Shown here: positions 6,644-14,218 of the stretch, piece by piece
Position numbering within the stretch: position 1 is the stretch's first letter
How the letters are laid out: each line of letters begins with the position of its first letter
Source: DATLXH01 sp035576005
Lineage (GTDB): Bacteria > Acidobacteriota > Thermoanaerobaculia > Gp7-AA8
Reading direction: 5' to 3'
NCBI GenBank assembly: GCA_035576005.1
Contig: DATLXH010000034.1
Coordinates: forward strand, 1-15,947
Length of the DNA: 15,947 nucleotides
The notes under the pieces: generated by a model
Told to the model about the DNA's origin: nothing
Databases searched by the model: none
Seen by the model: the letters and a program-made list of their open reading frames with translations, nothing else
Translations under genes and position numbers: made by a program

Positions 6644-8452
6644 ATGACACGTCTGCGTACGACGAATCTCGAGATGGACACGATGGAATCCGGCAACGCC
6701 GATGTCAGCGTTGAAGACAAGTACCCCGAGGTCAAGCAGCTCATCGCCATAGGTAAGGAAAAGGGATTTCTTCTTTACGACGAAATCTACGAAACACTTC
6801 CGGAGGAAGTCACGAGCCTCCCGGAGGAGCTCGACGAGATCTACATTCGACTCAACGACCTCGGGATCGAAGTCGTCGATGATTCGGAGAAGGTCACCGC
6901 CCCCAAAGAGATCACGATCGACGGGGCCGTCGAGGACAAAGAAGTCGACCAGCGTGAAGAAGTGCAGGCTGACATCGTTGCAGCCGCCGCTGGCGTCATC
7001 GACAAGACGAACGATCCCGTCCGGATGTACCTCCGGGAGATGGGGACCGTTAAGCTTCTCGATCGCCAGGGTGAAGTCGAGATCGCCAAGCGGATCGAGA
7101 AAGGGGAGCGGAAGGTTTACAAGTCGCTCTCGCAGAACCGGATCATCCTCGAAGAGATCCTCAAGATCAACGAAAGTGCCCGCAAGGACACCCGCGTGAT
7201 CAAGGAGATGATGGATCTCGCGACAGCCGAAGACCTCGAGGCGATCGACCCGGCGTCGATCGAGCAAAATCCTGCGATCGCCACAACCAAAAAGATCAAC
7301 GAGATCCTTGCGATCTTCGAGCTGATCATGACGGTCGACCAGAAAATCAAGGATGCCAGGGAGAAGCTGGCTGATCCGAAGAAGTCGCCCAAGGCCGCGG
7401 CAGCGCTCGAGAAGAGTCTCGAGAAGTGGAAAGTCGAGCTGGCGAATCACATGCGGCTCGTCGATTTTCACCCGGCCACGCGCAACCGTATGATCAACAA
7501 GCTCCGGACCATCGACAGCGAGCTCTCACAGGCGGCTGCGATGATCCGGAAGGACGAGCAGTCGCTGAAGCGTGAGAAAGACAAGGCGCGTCGCGATTTC
7601 TACCGCCGCCGCGTCGTCAAGTATCAGGAAAAGCTCGTAGAGCTCGAGACCTCGTACGGCTCGACTCATGAGGACATCAAAAAGACGATCCGGGAGATTC
7701 GTTCCGGAGAGGAAGAAGCGGATCAGGCAAAGCAGGAGTTGATCGTCGCGAACCTCCGCCTCGTCGTGTCGATCGCCAAGAAATACACCAACCGTGGACT
7801 GCAGTTCCTCGATCTGATCCAGGAAGGCAACATCGGCCTCATGAAGGCCGTCGAGAAGTTCGAGTACCGTCGAGGCTACAAATTCTCGACCTACGCAACG
7901 TGGTGGATCCGCCAGGCAATCACACGCGCCATCGCCGATCAGGCACGGACGATCCGGATCCCGGTCCACATGATCGAGACGATTAATAAGCTCACCCGCA
8001 CCTCGCGCTCGCTCGTTCAGGAACTTGGACGTGAGCCGCAGGCCGAAGAGATCGCGAAGCGCATGGATATGCCGGTCTCCAAGGTCCGCAAAATCATGAA
8101 GATTGCGCAGGAGCCAATTTCACTCGAGACGCCCATTGGGGAAGAGGAAGATTCGCATCTGGGAGACTTCATCGAGGATCGCGGGGTCGTATCGCCGATC
8201 GATCATGTGATCGTTGCCAACCTGAAAGAGCAGACCGGGAAGGTTCTCAGGACTCTGACTCCGCGTGAAGAGCAGGTGCTCAAGATGCGCTTCGGCGTAG
8301 GAGATGGATCGGAGCACACTCTCGAGGAAGTCGGCCGTTCGTTCAACGTGACGCGTGAGCGCATCCGTCAGATCGAATCGAAGGCACTTCGGAAGCTACG
8401 GCACCCATCCCGCTCCAAAAAACTTCGTCCCTTCCTCGACTCGACATTCTGA
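6644..8452 (+). CDS. rpoD: RNA polymerase primary sigma factor (RpoD/SigA)
   Basis: The 602-residue housekeeping sigma factor directs RNA polymerase to -10/-35 promoters. From this start, the acidic region 1.1 is at about 24-80. Region 1.2 (DPVRMYLREMG) is at about 124-134. A long, charged, helical non-conserved region lies between 1.2 and 2 (about 160-355). Region 2 includes LRLVVSIAKKYTNRGL and the -10 recognition segment YKFSTYATWWIRQAI (about 412-426). Region 3 follows, then region 4 with the -35 helix-turn-helix TLEEVGRSFNVTRERIRQIE (about 559-578). The long non-conserved region and region 1.1 mark it as group 1 rather than an alternative sigma. It lies downstream of dnaG and is closed by a hairpin. 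Confidence 0.97.
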   Translation: MTRLRTTNLEMDTMESGNADVSVEDKYPEVKQLIAIGKEKGFLLYDEIYETLPEEVTSLPEELDEIYIRLNDLGIEVVDDSEKVTAPKEITIDGAVEDKEVDQREEVQADIVAAAAGVIDKTNDPVRMYLREMGTVKLLDRQGEVEIAKRIEKGERKVYKSLSQNRIILEEILKINESARKDTRVIKEMMDLATAEDLEAIDPASIEQNPAIATTKKINEILAIFELIMTVDQKIKDAREKLADPKKSPKAAAALEKSLEKWKVELANHMRLVDFHPATRNRMINKLRTIDSELSQAAAMIRKDEQSLKREKDKARRDFYRRRVVKYQEKLVELETSYGSTHEDIKKTIREIRSGEEEADQAKQELIVANLRLVVSIAKKYTNRGLQFLDLIQEGNIGLMKAVEKFEYRRGYKFSTYATWWIRQAITRAIADQARTIRIPVHMIETINKLTRTSRSLVQELGREPQAEEIAKRMDMPVSKVRKIMKIAQEPISLETPIGEEEDSHLGDFIEDRGVVSPIDHVIVANLKEQTGKVLRTLTPREEQVLKMRFGVGDGSEHTLEEVGRSFNVTRERIRQIESKALRKLRHPSRSKKLRPFLDSTF

Positions 8453-8455
8453 ACA

Positions 8456-8486
8456 ATGAGGGCCGCAGCACCGCTGCGGCCCTCAT
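8456..8486 (+). terminator. Terminator-like hairpin after rpoD
   Basis: A perfect 14-bp GC-rich stem (8456-8469 with 8473-8486) with a 3-nt loop begins four bases after the rpoD stop codon. No T-tract follows, so it may work as a 3'-end stabiliser or a factor-assisted terminator. A 12-bp palindrome (8519-8530) reusing the TGAGGGCC motif lies 33 bp further on. Confidence 0.65.
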
Positions 8487-8574
8487 CTCCCGAGCGAGAG
8501 GGTGGCGCCAGCGCCCGGTGAGGGCCCTCAGGAACCTACAGGCAACGAGCGCCCACTTCACGACCGAACCAGGA

Positions 8575-9249
8575 ATGCAGACATACCGGGCACTGATCAT
8601 TGGCGCCACCGGCGCAGTTGGCTCCGCTCTGCTGGCTGAGCTTCTACGTTCAGCGCGCTGCACCGAAGTGGTCGCGCTGACCCGGCGAGAGATTCAACAT
8701 CTCCCAGCCAACCTGAGTCATAAGCTCAACCAGCAAGTCATCGATTTCAACGATCTCGAGCCGGCTGCTGCGCGCGCAGGACGAGGCTGCGAAGTGGCCT
8801 TCTGCACAATGGGAATCGGCCAGCCACGAAAAGTCTCCTCCGAAGAATTCTGGAAGGTCGATGTCGACTATGCAGGTGCGTTCGCAAGGGGCGCACAAGT
8901 GGCCGGCGCGCAGCACATCACACTGCTATCCTCGGCCGGCGCGAATGCAAAATCCAGCAATCGATACATCCGTGTAAAAGGAAGTGCCGAAGCTGCTGTT
9001 GCGGCTGCCGGCATCCGCAGGACCAGCCTCTTCCGGCCGAGTCTCCTGGTGACGAAGGAAATCCGTTACGGTTTGCAGGATCGACTCACACAGAGTCTTT
9101 TTCCTCTGTTATCTCCGTTGCTGCCAGATCGATATCACGAGATCCGCGTTGAAGAGCTCGGCCGCGCCATGCAGATCAATGCCGAACGCGACGGGGCGCC
9201 CGGAGTGGAGATCCTTCACTATTCTAACTTCCTCGGACTCGCCCGTTAG
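8575..9249 (+). CDS. NAD(P)-binding Rossmann-fold oxidoreductase (atypical SDR, TIP30/HTATIP2-like)
   Basis: The 224-residue protein opens with a nucleotide-binding strand and GATGAVG (10-16), followed by a conserved acidic end of a later strand (VIDFNDL, 55-61) and FCTMGIG (76-82). It has the SDR elements LLSSAGA (117-123, probable catalytic Ser) and YIRVK (131-135, a YxxxK pair). LFRPSLL (152-158) is typical of small atypical short-chain dehydrogenases of the HTATIP2/NmrA-like type. The substrate is unknown. The frame continues upstream to a GTG at 8518, but the Rossmann motif begins where expected from ATG 8575. AGGA directly abuts that ATG, so the ribosome binding site is poor. Neighbours do not suggest a pathway. 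Confidence 0.8.
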   Translation: MQTYRALIIGATGAVGSALLAELLRSARCTEVVALTRREIQHLPANLSHKLNQQVIDFNDLEPAAARAGRGCEVAFCTMGIGQPRKVSSEEFWKVDVDYAGAFARGAQVAGAQHITLLSSAGANAKSSNRYIRVKGSAEAAVAAAGIRRTSLFRPSLLVTKEIRYGLQDRLTQSLFPLLSPLLPDRYHEIRVEELGRAMQINAERDGAPGVEILHYSNFLGLAR

Positions 9250-9308
9250 GCCGCATTGGGCACCTCGACGCGAAATACAACTCGCCTGCCGTTTCGTTCA
9301 GGGTTGGG

Positions 9309-10010
9309 TTGAAGAACAACGCACTGCTGTTGCTCGTCCTTTCAGTCGCCCTCGTCTCGCGAGCTGCCGAACCTGCACCTGTAGCCAGCGGCAGCTATCG
9401 GTTGGACCTCGAAGCGAACGCCGCCGCTCCGTTTCCATTCCTGTCGAAGTTCGGGACTGTGAAGATTGCCGCCTGGCCGGGCGGAGTGCGCGCGGAAACT
9501 GTCTGGCTGAACGCATTCAGTAAGACGGGCAGCCCGACGCTCACAGTGATGAACCCGTTCGCGCGGATGTACACCGACATCCCGCTCAGGGACATCGGCT
9601 CGATCGTTCGAAAGCTCAAGGGCGATGAAAGCTCACTCGTTCCTGACGCTTCGTTCCCGATGGATCCGGCTGTTCTGCCCGGTACCGTTCGTGGGATTCC
9701 TGCAACGCGCCACCGGATGATTCTTGGTGATTCGTTCATCGATATCTGGGTCACCAAGGCAATTCCGCGCAATCCGCAACTCGAGGCGATCGAGCACTCA
9801 TTCATCAGATCAATCTCGCCCGGAGTCGCTGACGCCGTCAGAAAACTTCCCGGCACTCCGATCTTCGTCGAGCTCAACACCCGGCGATTCAAGAAGGTCA
9901 CCGTGCTCAAGCTCATCGCGATTCAACGGCCAGGTGAGGGTGAGAAAGAAGCTCTCCAGACCGGCTCGTTCTTCATGCGAGCTCCCCTTCTCGAAGCCCT
10001 CTGGAAATGA
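9309..10010 (+). CDS. Secreted protein of unknown function
   Basis: This is a 233-residue frame beginning at a TTG codon (9309). An AGGG ribosome binding site lies about 6 nt upstream, and a clear Sec signal peptide follows directly (K-N-N, then LLLLVLSVALV, cleavage likely after residue 20 at RAA|EP), which supports the unusual start. The mature part is about 210 residues with alternating hydrophobic strands and no cysteine pairs. Segments such as MYTDIPL, RHRMILG and DIWVTKAIPRNP resemble beta-rich periplasmic proteins that act on small molecules or lipids (DUF4412-like is a guess). It follows the oxidoreductase by 59 bp and could be co-transcribed with it. No function can be assigned. Confidence 0.7.
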   Translation: MKNNALLLLVLSVALVSRAAEPAPVASGSYRLDLEANAAAPFPFLSKFGTVKIAAWPGGVRAETVWLNAFSKTGSPTLTVMNPFARMYTDIPLRDIGSIVRKLKGDESSLVPDASFPMDPAVLPGTVRGIPATRHRMILGDSFIDIWVTKAIPRNPQLEAIEHSFIRSISPGVADAVRKLPGTPIFVELNTRRFKKVTVLKLIAIQRPGEGEKEALQTGSFFMRAPLLEALWK

Positions 10011-10036
10011 GAGGGGCGCCCGACGCGCCGTTAGAC

Positions 10037-10314
10037 CGCATTTCTCACAGACTGCGAGCGCAGGGACGCACGGCGTGCTCCGGTACCCTCTCTCACCGAG
10101 AAGATTGTCGTCGACCATCGCCTTGGACGAGGGTTCATGCCGGGATGCAGAATTCCTGATGCGAATGTCTGGGTGCCGGACGCAGGCCCTGCGTCCCTAC
10201 ACCCGCCCCGGTTGCTCTCGACACAGTCAACTATGCTCTCGTCGCAAAATCGCCGGGCGCCTCGCATCCAGGCCGCTATCCGTCGTCTCGCGGCGAAGGT
10301 CTGTGAGAAATGCG
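10037..10314. repeat. 278-bp terminal-inverted-repeat element, copy 2 of the family at 135-316
   Basis: The ends cgcatttctcacagac (10037-10052) and gtctgtgagaaatgcg (10299-10314) are perfect 16-bp inverted repeats. The right 85 bases are about 87 percent identical to the right arm of copy 1, and 10269-10314 is the exact complement of copy 1's left end. The interior differs: it carries unrelated GC-rich palindromes (for example GGACGCAGGCCCTGCGTCC near 10180) instead of a matching left arm. It fills the 307-bp spacer between two convergent genes, where nothing else is visible. It has no transposase and looks like a non-autonomous mobile or REP-like element. Confidence 0.8.
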
Positions 10315-10317
10315 CCG

Positions 10318-13107
10318 CTACGCTGCGACCGCCGGCGTTACGGATACCGTGTCCAGGTCGCTCAACAATTCACCGGCCGTTGCATACCTCACGGCCGGGT
10401 CCTTCGCGAGGCAACGCATGACGATCACGCTGAGCTTCGCTCCCACTTCCGGCCTGATATCGATCAACGGCTTCGGCGTTTCGGTGATGTGAGCTGCCAG
10501 TACCGCGGTGAGCGAAGTGGATTGAAATGGCCGGCTCCCGGATAACAGCTCATAGATGAGGATACCGGTCGAGTAAACATCGCTTCGCGCGTCGAGCTGC
10601 TTACCCTGCACCTGCTCAGGACTCATGTAAAACGGAGTCCCGATCACGAGTCCTGCCGCAGTCATCGACTCGCCCGATTCCGCCATGCGTGCAATTCCGA
10701 AATCCATCAACTTTACCGTCCCCTTGCTATCGATCAGGACGTTCTGCGGCTTGATGTCGCGATGCACGATCCCCTCTTCGTGTGCTGCCTCGAGGCCGCG
10801 GCTGATCTGTCTTGCGATACCGAGCGACGCTGCAACGCTCATCTCCCCGCTCTGGTCTTTGAGCTCGTTGAGAGTGTAGCCTCGCACGTACTCCATGCTG
10901 ATGAAGTGCACACCGTCCGCTTCGCCATAGTCGAACGTTCGAAGGACATTCCTATGGGTAATCTTTCTTGCGAGTCTGATCTCGCGCTTGAACCGTTCGA
11001 GATCCTCAGGAGACTTTGCGACGACTCTGGCAGGCAGCGTTTTGATGGCAACGGTCTCCGCGAGCTGCTGATCGTTAGCCCGATACACCACCCCCATGCC
11101 GCCTCGTCCGATCTCCTGTTCGATGTTGTACCGGCCGGCAAATGTTGATCCGACCGCAAGGTTCGCTTCGTTTGCGCCGCCCATCAGGTCGTCGAGACGG
11201 ATGGTCGCATCCGAGAGCGTCTTCATCGGCAACGTTGAGGTCGTCAGAGTCTGCAGGCTAAGCGAGTAGGCAGGAAGGGGCGATGCGAGCCAGCGAAGAC
11301 GAACTTCTTCACGAGTTGCTTTCGCGATCACCTCGCTTCCAGCCGATTGGCCAGACTCCAGAGAGATGAATGCGAAGCTCGTCGGCGCCTCCCATGCGAA
11401 CAGCAGAGCCAGCAGCGGCGCGTTGCCGGCGATCGCCAATCCACTGCTCTGCTCGAGCTGGATCGAGCCTGTAACGAATTCGCCCGTCGCGATCCCTGCG
11501 CCCATGGAAAGAGGATGCTCAGTCGTATTGAGTGAAAGCTCTTCGGAGATGGCGCGAGCGGCGCGGATCGCATGGACCACGCTGCGATTCCCGAGAAAGC
11601 AGCTGACCAGACGGTGGCCAACGACCTCGCGAACGGAGCCGTCATGACGTTGAATCTCCGCTTCCTGGAGCCTCATTGCCTGGGCGATCAGCGCGATGAC
11701 TGACGCAGCGTCACCGCCTGAAACGGATGTGGGGATGCCGCGAAGGTCGGTGACCATGATGGTCCCTTCTTCTGCCTTCGGAGGGTGCTCGACCAGATAT
11801 CGGGCCGGTTCCCCCTCTCGCGAGGCCATCTTCTCGTAAAGATCCTCGAGCTCGTCCTTGTCGCGAAGTGAATTGATCATTTTCGCAAACGAGCGAGAAA
11901 GAATGCCGATCTCATCTGTGCCGGTCTGATCGGGAGTCATGCTGTAGTTTCCAGCAGCGACCGACTGCGCCATGGCCGCCAGCCTCTGAACAGGACGTGT
12001 AAGCCTGCGTGCGATCAGCCATGACAGAGCGAGCGCAATGAGCAGAGCTGCGCCTCCGGTCAGAAGCAGCGTCTTCTCAATTTCCCGGAACGGACCAAGC
12101 TCGGAGTCGAGCGAGCGAACGAACACGGCCGCCCCAAGAGGCTTACCGAGAGCTGAGAGCTGTTCGCCGGTGAGCAGGTACGACGTGCCGTCGATCTTCT
12201 CGACCTCGACGGGAGCCATCTTTCCCGTAGAGAGAAGACGACGGACTGCCGGACTCATCGAGAGATTCCCTACGGCTGGGGCGTTGTTCGAGCGCGGAAC
12301 ATCGCCCTTCGTCTTGGAACCGGGAGGTGGGAGAAAAAGGACCGCGGCTTTCGTCTTCTCCGCGATCTGATTCGCAAACGATGAATCGATTGCCGAGGCG
12401 TTGATGAGAAAGGCGATGGGAGCGCGACTGGCGCCGACATTCACAGGCGCGATGGCCGCGTGATAAAGCTTGTCACCCATCGAAATGACACCGGTAAGCG
12501 GCTCGGGCTGAGGTTGATCGATCGCGAGCTTGAGCAGGGGCTGGGTCTCGTACATGTCTTCCATCGCCGCGCCAGTGAGGTCTGGCTGATCGGTTCGGAA
12601 GACCAGGTTTCCCTGATCGTCGGTGAGTACGAGCAGGTCGCTGCGAAGCTGCGCTCGGCGTTGCGCGAGCGCGTCGCCGATACTGACGGTATCGGCACTC
12701 GTCGGAGAGTCTGATGGTTGCGCGCCGGGACCGGCGGGACTCGTGGACGCGCCATCAGCCGGCTCGCCGAGGAGTGCACCCTGGATGTACGCATGGAAGC
12801 CCGAGTCCTGACCTACGTACCTGGCTGCGAGGCTCAACTGGTCGTAGCGCAGCCGCTCGAAGTCGCGAAACAGACTCGCTGCTCGCTTGATCGAGTCGTT
12901 CACTGACGCGGAAGCGATCTTGTTCGCGCGGAAGATCGTCCCCCCGACCGAGAGTCCGACGACCAGCAGAATCAGGAAAGCGGTGCCGAGGAGAAGGCGA
13001 AGGAACAAGGGGAAGCGAGCGCGCTCGACCGGATGAGGCGCTGCAGCGACTGGCCCCGACTCGATGGCGGCCACATCCCGGTTCGCATTCGCCTCGGACG
13101 CCTTCAT
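10318..13107 (-). CDS. Membrane sensor Ser/Thr protein kinase: TM-sensor-TM-HAMP-degenerate cyclase domain-kinase
   Basis: This is a 929-residue membrane protein. A TM helix at about 32-59 precedes an extracytoplasmic domain of about 285 residues (double-Cache-like, with a Ser/Pro/Gly-rich insert at 115-140). A second TM helix is at 346-366, followed by HAMP (362-414). Next is a class III nucleotide-cyclase-like domain (about 445-600) that keeps the first metal Asp (D454, VTDLRG) but has H498 at the second metal position and lacks the VIGDxxNxxxR motif, so it is probably inactive. A complete Hanks kinase closes the protein: GRGGMG 667-672, K689, E709, HRD 782-784 with K786 and N789, DFG 802-804, SPE 829-831. 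The sensor-first, kinase-last order is the reverse of PknB. ATG 13107 overlaps the upstream stop (TGATG); TTG 13110 is less likely. The stop codon lies 4 bp from a repeat element. Confidence 0.92.
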   Translation of the reverse strand: MKASEANANRDVAAIESGPVAAAPHPVERARFPLFLRLLLGTAFLILLVVGLSVGGTIFRANKIASASVNDSIKRAASLFRDFERLRYDQLSLAARYVGQDSGFHAYIQGALLGEPADGASTSPAGPGAQPSDSPTSADTVSIGDALAQRRAQLRSDLLVLTDDQGNLVFRTDQPDLTGAAMEDMYETQPLLKLAIDQPQPEPLTGVISMGDKLYHAAIAPVNVGASRAPIAFLINASAIDSSFANQIAEKTKAAVLFLPPPGSKTKGDVPRSNNAPAVGNLSMSPAVRRLLSTGKMAPVEVEKIDGTSYLLTGEQLSALGKPLGAAVFVRSLDSELGPFREIEKTLLLTGGAALLIALALSWLIARRLTRPVQRLAAMAQSVAAGNYSMTPDQTGTDEIGILSRSFAKMINSLRDKDELEDLYEKMASREGEPARYLVEHPPKAEEGTIMVTDLRGIPTSVSGGDAASVIALIAQAMRLQEAEIQRHDGSVREVVGHRLVSCFLGNRSVVHAIRAARAISEELSLNTTEHPLSMGAGIATGEFVTGSIQLEQSSGLAIAGNAPLLALLFAWEAPTSFAFISLESGQSAGSEVIAKATREEVRLRWLASPLPAYSLSLQTLTTSTLPMKTLSDATIRLDDLMGGANEANLAVGSTFAGRYNIEQEIGRGGMGVVYRANDQQLAETVAIKTLPARVVAKSPEDLERFKREIRLARKITHRNVLRTFDYGEADGVHFISMEYVRGYTLNELKDQSGEMSVAASLGIARQISRGLEAAHEEGIVHRDIKPQNVLIDSKGTVKLMDFGIARMAESGESMTAAGLVIGTPFYMSPEQVQGKQLDARSDVYSTGILIYELLSGSRPFQSTSLTAVLAAHITETPKPLIDIRPEVGAKLSVIVMRCLAKDPAVRYATAGELLSDLDTVSVTPAVAA

Positions 13108-13811
13108 CAATAGTCGTTCGCTGAGGGAGTCTTGTAAGGCTTGCCGAGTTTATTCAGGTGTTGCGTCCTCCGCGCACGCCGCATGTCGAGGACCAGAGCG
13201 ACCTCCCCTTTGACCGTGCCGTCGGCAGCGACTTCGATTTCATTACTCGCGGAGCCGCCCTGCTCGTTCGAGGCATGAAGCACATATCTGCCTTTCGGGA
13301 CGTTGAAGCTGAAGCGCCCTGTCGCGTCGGCCTGTGTGTAGTACGGAGTGGCAACCACATAAATGATGGCCGACATGTTCGGATGGACGTTGCAGTAGAC
13401 GTTTACGGTTCCAGGGGTTTCGAACTTCTCTGATTTGCCTGAGCCACGCCGCTGGAGGCCGATGTCGAACGAATTGCCGGGCGAGAGCGAGAAGAGATTG
13501 TGAGCGACGGGATCGTCATTCGGAAAGTCGACCGTGGACCCGACAGGAACGGCCAGCACATGAGGAATCAGAATCCTGTTCCGCGTCGGCATCTGGAATC
13601 GCTGCGGCTCCTTCTTTTCGGCCGTTGACCGCGCAGCAGGCTGAAGCCACACGACGGTCTCAGACATCAGAGGTTTTTGACCGCGGCGAGTCATGAACGA
13701 GACCTGTCCGGAGATGGCGGCGGCGCTTGCATGGCCGGCGATGAGCAACAGGACTGCCGTGGCGAAGCCCGACCTTTTGATCATGATGAAGGGGATGCGT
13801 GATCTTAGCAT
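13107..13811 (-). CDS. Secreted cupredoxin-domain protein with C-terminal carboxypeptidase-regulatory-like fold
   Basis: The 234-residue precursor has a signal peptide (hydrophobic FATAVLLLIAGHASA, cleavage near residue 30). The mature protein contains a plastocyanin-like domain with the whole type-1 copper ligand set: H104 (VAHNLF), then C140, H143 and M146 in VYCNVHPNM. A beta-sandwich segment at about 155-205 (TGRFSFNVPKGRYVLHA) resembles CarboxypepD-regulatory domains. Such proteins are often labelled methylamine utilization protein, but no methylamine genes are present. It presumably carries copper in the periplasm and could sense or pass electrons. ATG 13811 is chosen because GGGAGAG lies about 10 nt upstream; ATG 13784 is an alternative that still keeps a signal peptide. 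It is translationally coupled to the sensor kinase that follows. Confidence 0.88.
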   Translation of the reverse strand: MLRSRIPFIMIKRSGFATAVLLLIAGHASAAAISGQVSFMTRRGQKPLMSETVVWLQPAARSTAEKKEPQRFQMPTRNRILIPHVLAVPVGSTVDFPNDDPVAHNLFSLSPGNSFDIGLQRRGSGKSEKFETPGTVNVYCNVHPNMSAIIYVVATPYYTQADATGRFSFNVPKGRYVLHASNEQGGSASNEIEVAADGTVKGEVALVLDMRRARRTQHLNKLGKPYKTPSANDY

Positions 13812-13858
13812 ATGGAAACGACTCTCCCGGGGGATGAACGCCAGCGAAATCAGTTGTC

Positions 13859-13885
13859 TTAATAGCAAACGAAAGTTAGAATCAA
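13859..13885 (-). promoter_or_regulatory. Possible promoter of the cupredoxin-kinase operon
   Basis: Read on the minus strand, TTGATT (13880-13885) is followed after 15 bp by TATTAA (13859-13864), inside an AT-rich patch that is unusual for this GC-rich window. The spacer is shorter than ideal; TAAGAC three bases later would give 18 bp. The start would fall about 40-45 bp before the chosen ATG. Confidence 0.3.
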
Positions 13886-14000
13886 TTTCATTCATGAAAC
13901 GTCCGTCCTGGACCGCATGCAATAAAAATCAGAACTACAGACTTCTGCTTTGCGTGTTTCCGGCGCTTCCGCCGGGCTCTTTGAAAGCGTTTAAAACTTC

Positions 14001-14217
14001 CCGCTCCTCCCCTCCACCACGGGGTGAGAAGGGGCGGCCGATCCGGTCCACGATGTTGCGAGGTGGGTCGTGCGTACAGCTGACGCGCGACGCTTGTCGT
14101 GGGACCGCCGGAAATTCAGGGGGAGGAGGTACAAATTTCGATGAATTGTTCTAGTAAACCTGAGGGGTCTAGTTCGTAGACCCACCCCAAGGGCGCCGGA
14201 AACGGCGCCCAGTTTAT
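14001..14217 (+). ncRNA. Candidate structured RNA or leader of unknown class, upstream of tRNA-Leu
   Basis: In the gene-free stretch 13812-14378, this segment holds several strong stems. One is 14001-14008 with 14030-14037 (8 bp). Another is 14044-14053 with 14097-14107 (10 bp, one bulged G), enclosing 14067-14075 with 14083-14091 (9 bp, one G-U, loop ACAGCTG). Then 14165-14171 pairs with 14177-14183 (loop GTTCG), followed by a terminator hairpin. A Shine-Dalgarno at 14120-14129 is exactly complementary over 9 bases to 14004-14012, which also forms the first hairpin, so two alternative folds are possible. I do not recognise a known riboswitch, 6S, SRP, tmRNA or RNase P signature. The boundaries are inferred and there is no clear promoter. 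Confidence 0.4.
14141..14179 (+). CDS. Possible 12-residue leader peptide
   Basis: ATG 14141 opens a 12-codon frame (MNCSSKPEGSSS) ending at TAG 14179. It is preceded by GGGGGAGGAGGT, one of the strongest Shine-Dalgarno sequences in the window, 11 nt upstream. Five of the twelve codons are Ser. The stop lies in a hairpin (14165-14183) that is directly followed by a terminator, the layout of an attenuator leader. No target gene follows except tRNA-Leu, so it may instead be a chance frame within a structured RNA. Confidence 0.3.
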   Translation: MNCSSKPEGSSS

Positions 14218-14218
14218 T
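14191..14218 (+). terminator. GAAA-capped terminator hairpin
   Basis: GGGCGCCG (14191-14198) pairs perfectly with CGGCGCCC (14203-14210) across a GAAA tetraloop and is followed by AGTTTATTTC, with an eight-T run further on at 14228-14235. It implies that a plus-strand transcript ends here, upstream of the tRNA. Another 7-bp hairpin, GCCGGAC/GTCCGGC (14250-14256, 14265-14271), lies beyond. Confidence 0.7.

Noticed and set aside
6638..7471. Minus-strand open frame opposite rpoD, Asp/Leu-rich
   Set aside because: Its composition mirrors the codon pattern of the sigma factor on the other strand; no motif, no ribosome binding site.
9724..10545. Plus-strand frame running through the secreted protein gene, the repeat and the kinase 3' end
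   Set aside because: It is out of frame with two better genes, Ser/Arg-rich and without recognisable domains.
13107..13811. Assignment of the cupredoxin to methylamine utilisation
   Set aside because: No other mau-type genes are present; the name is a common transferred annotation, and the coupling to a sensor kinase points elsewhere.
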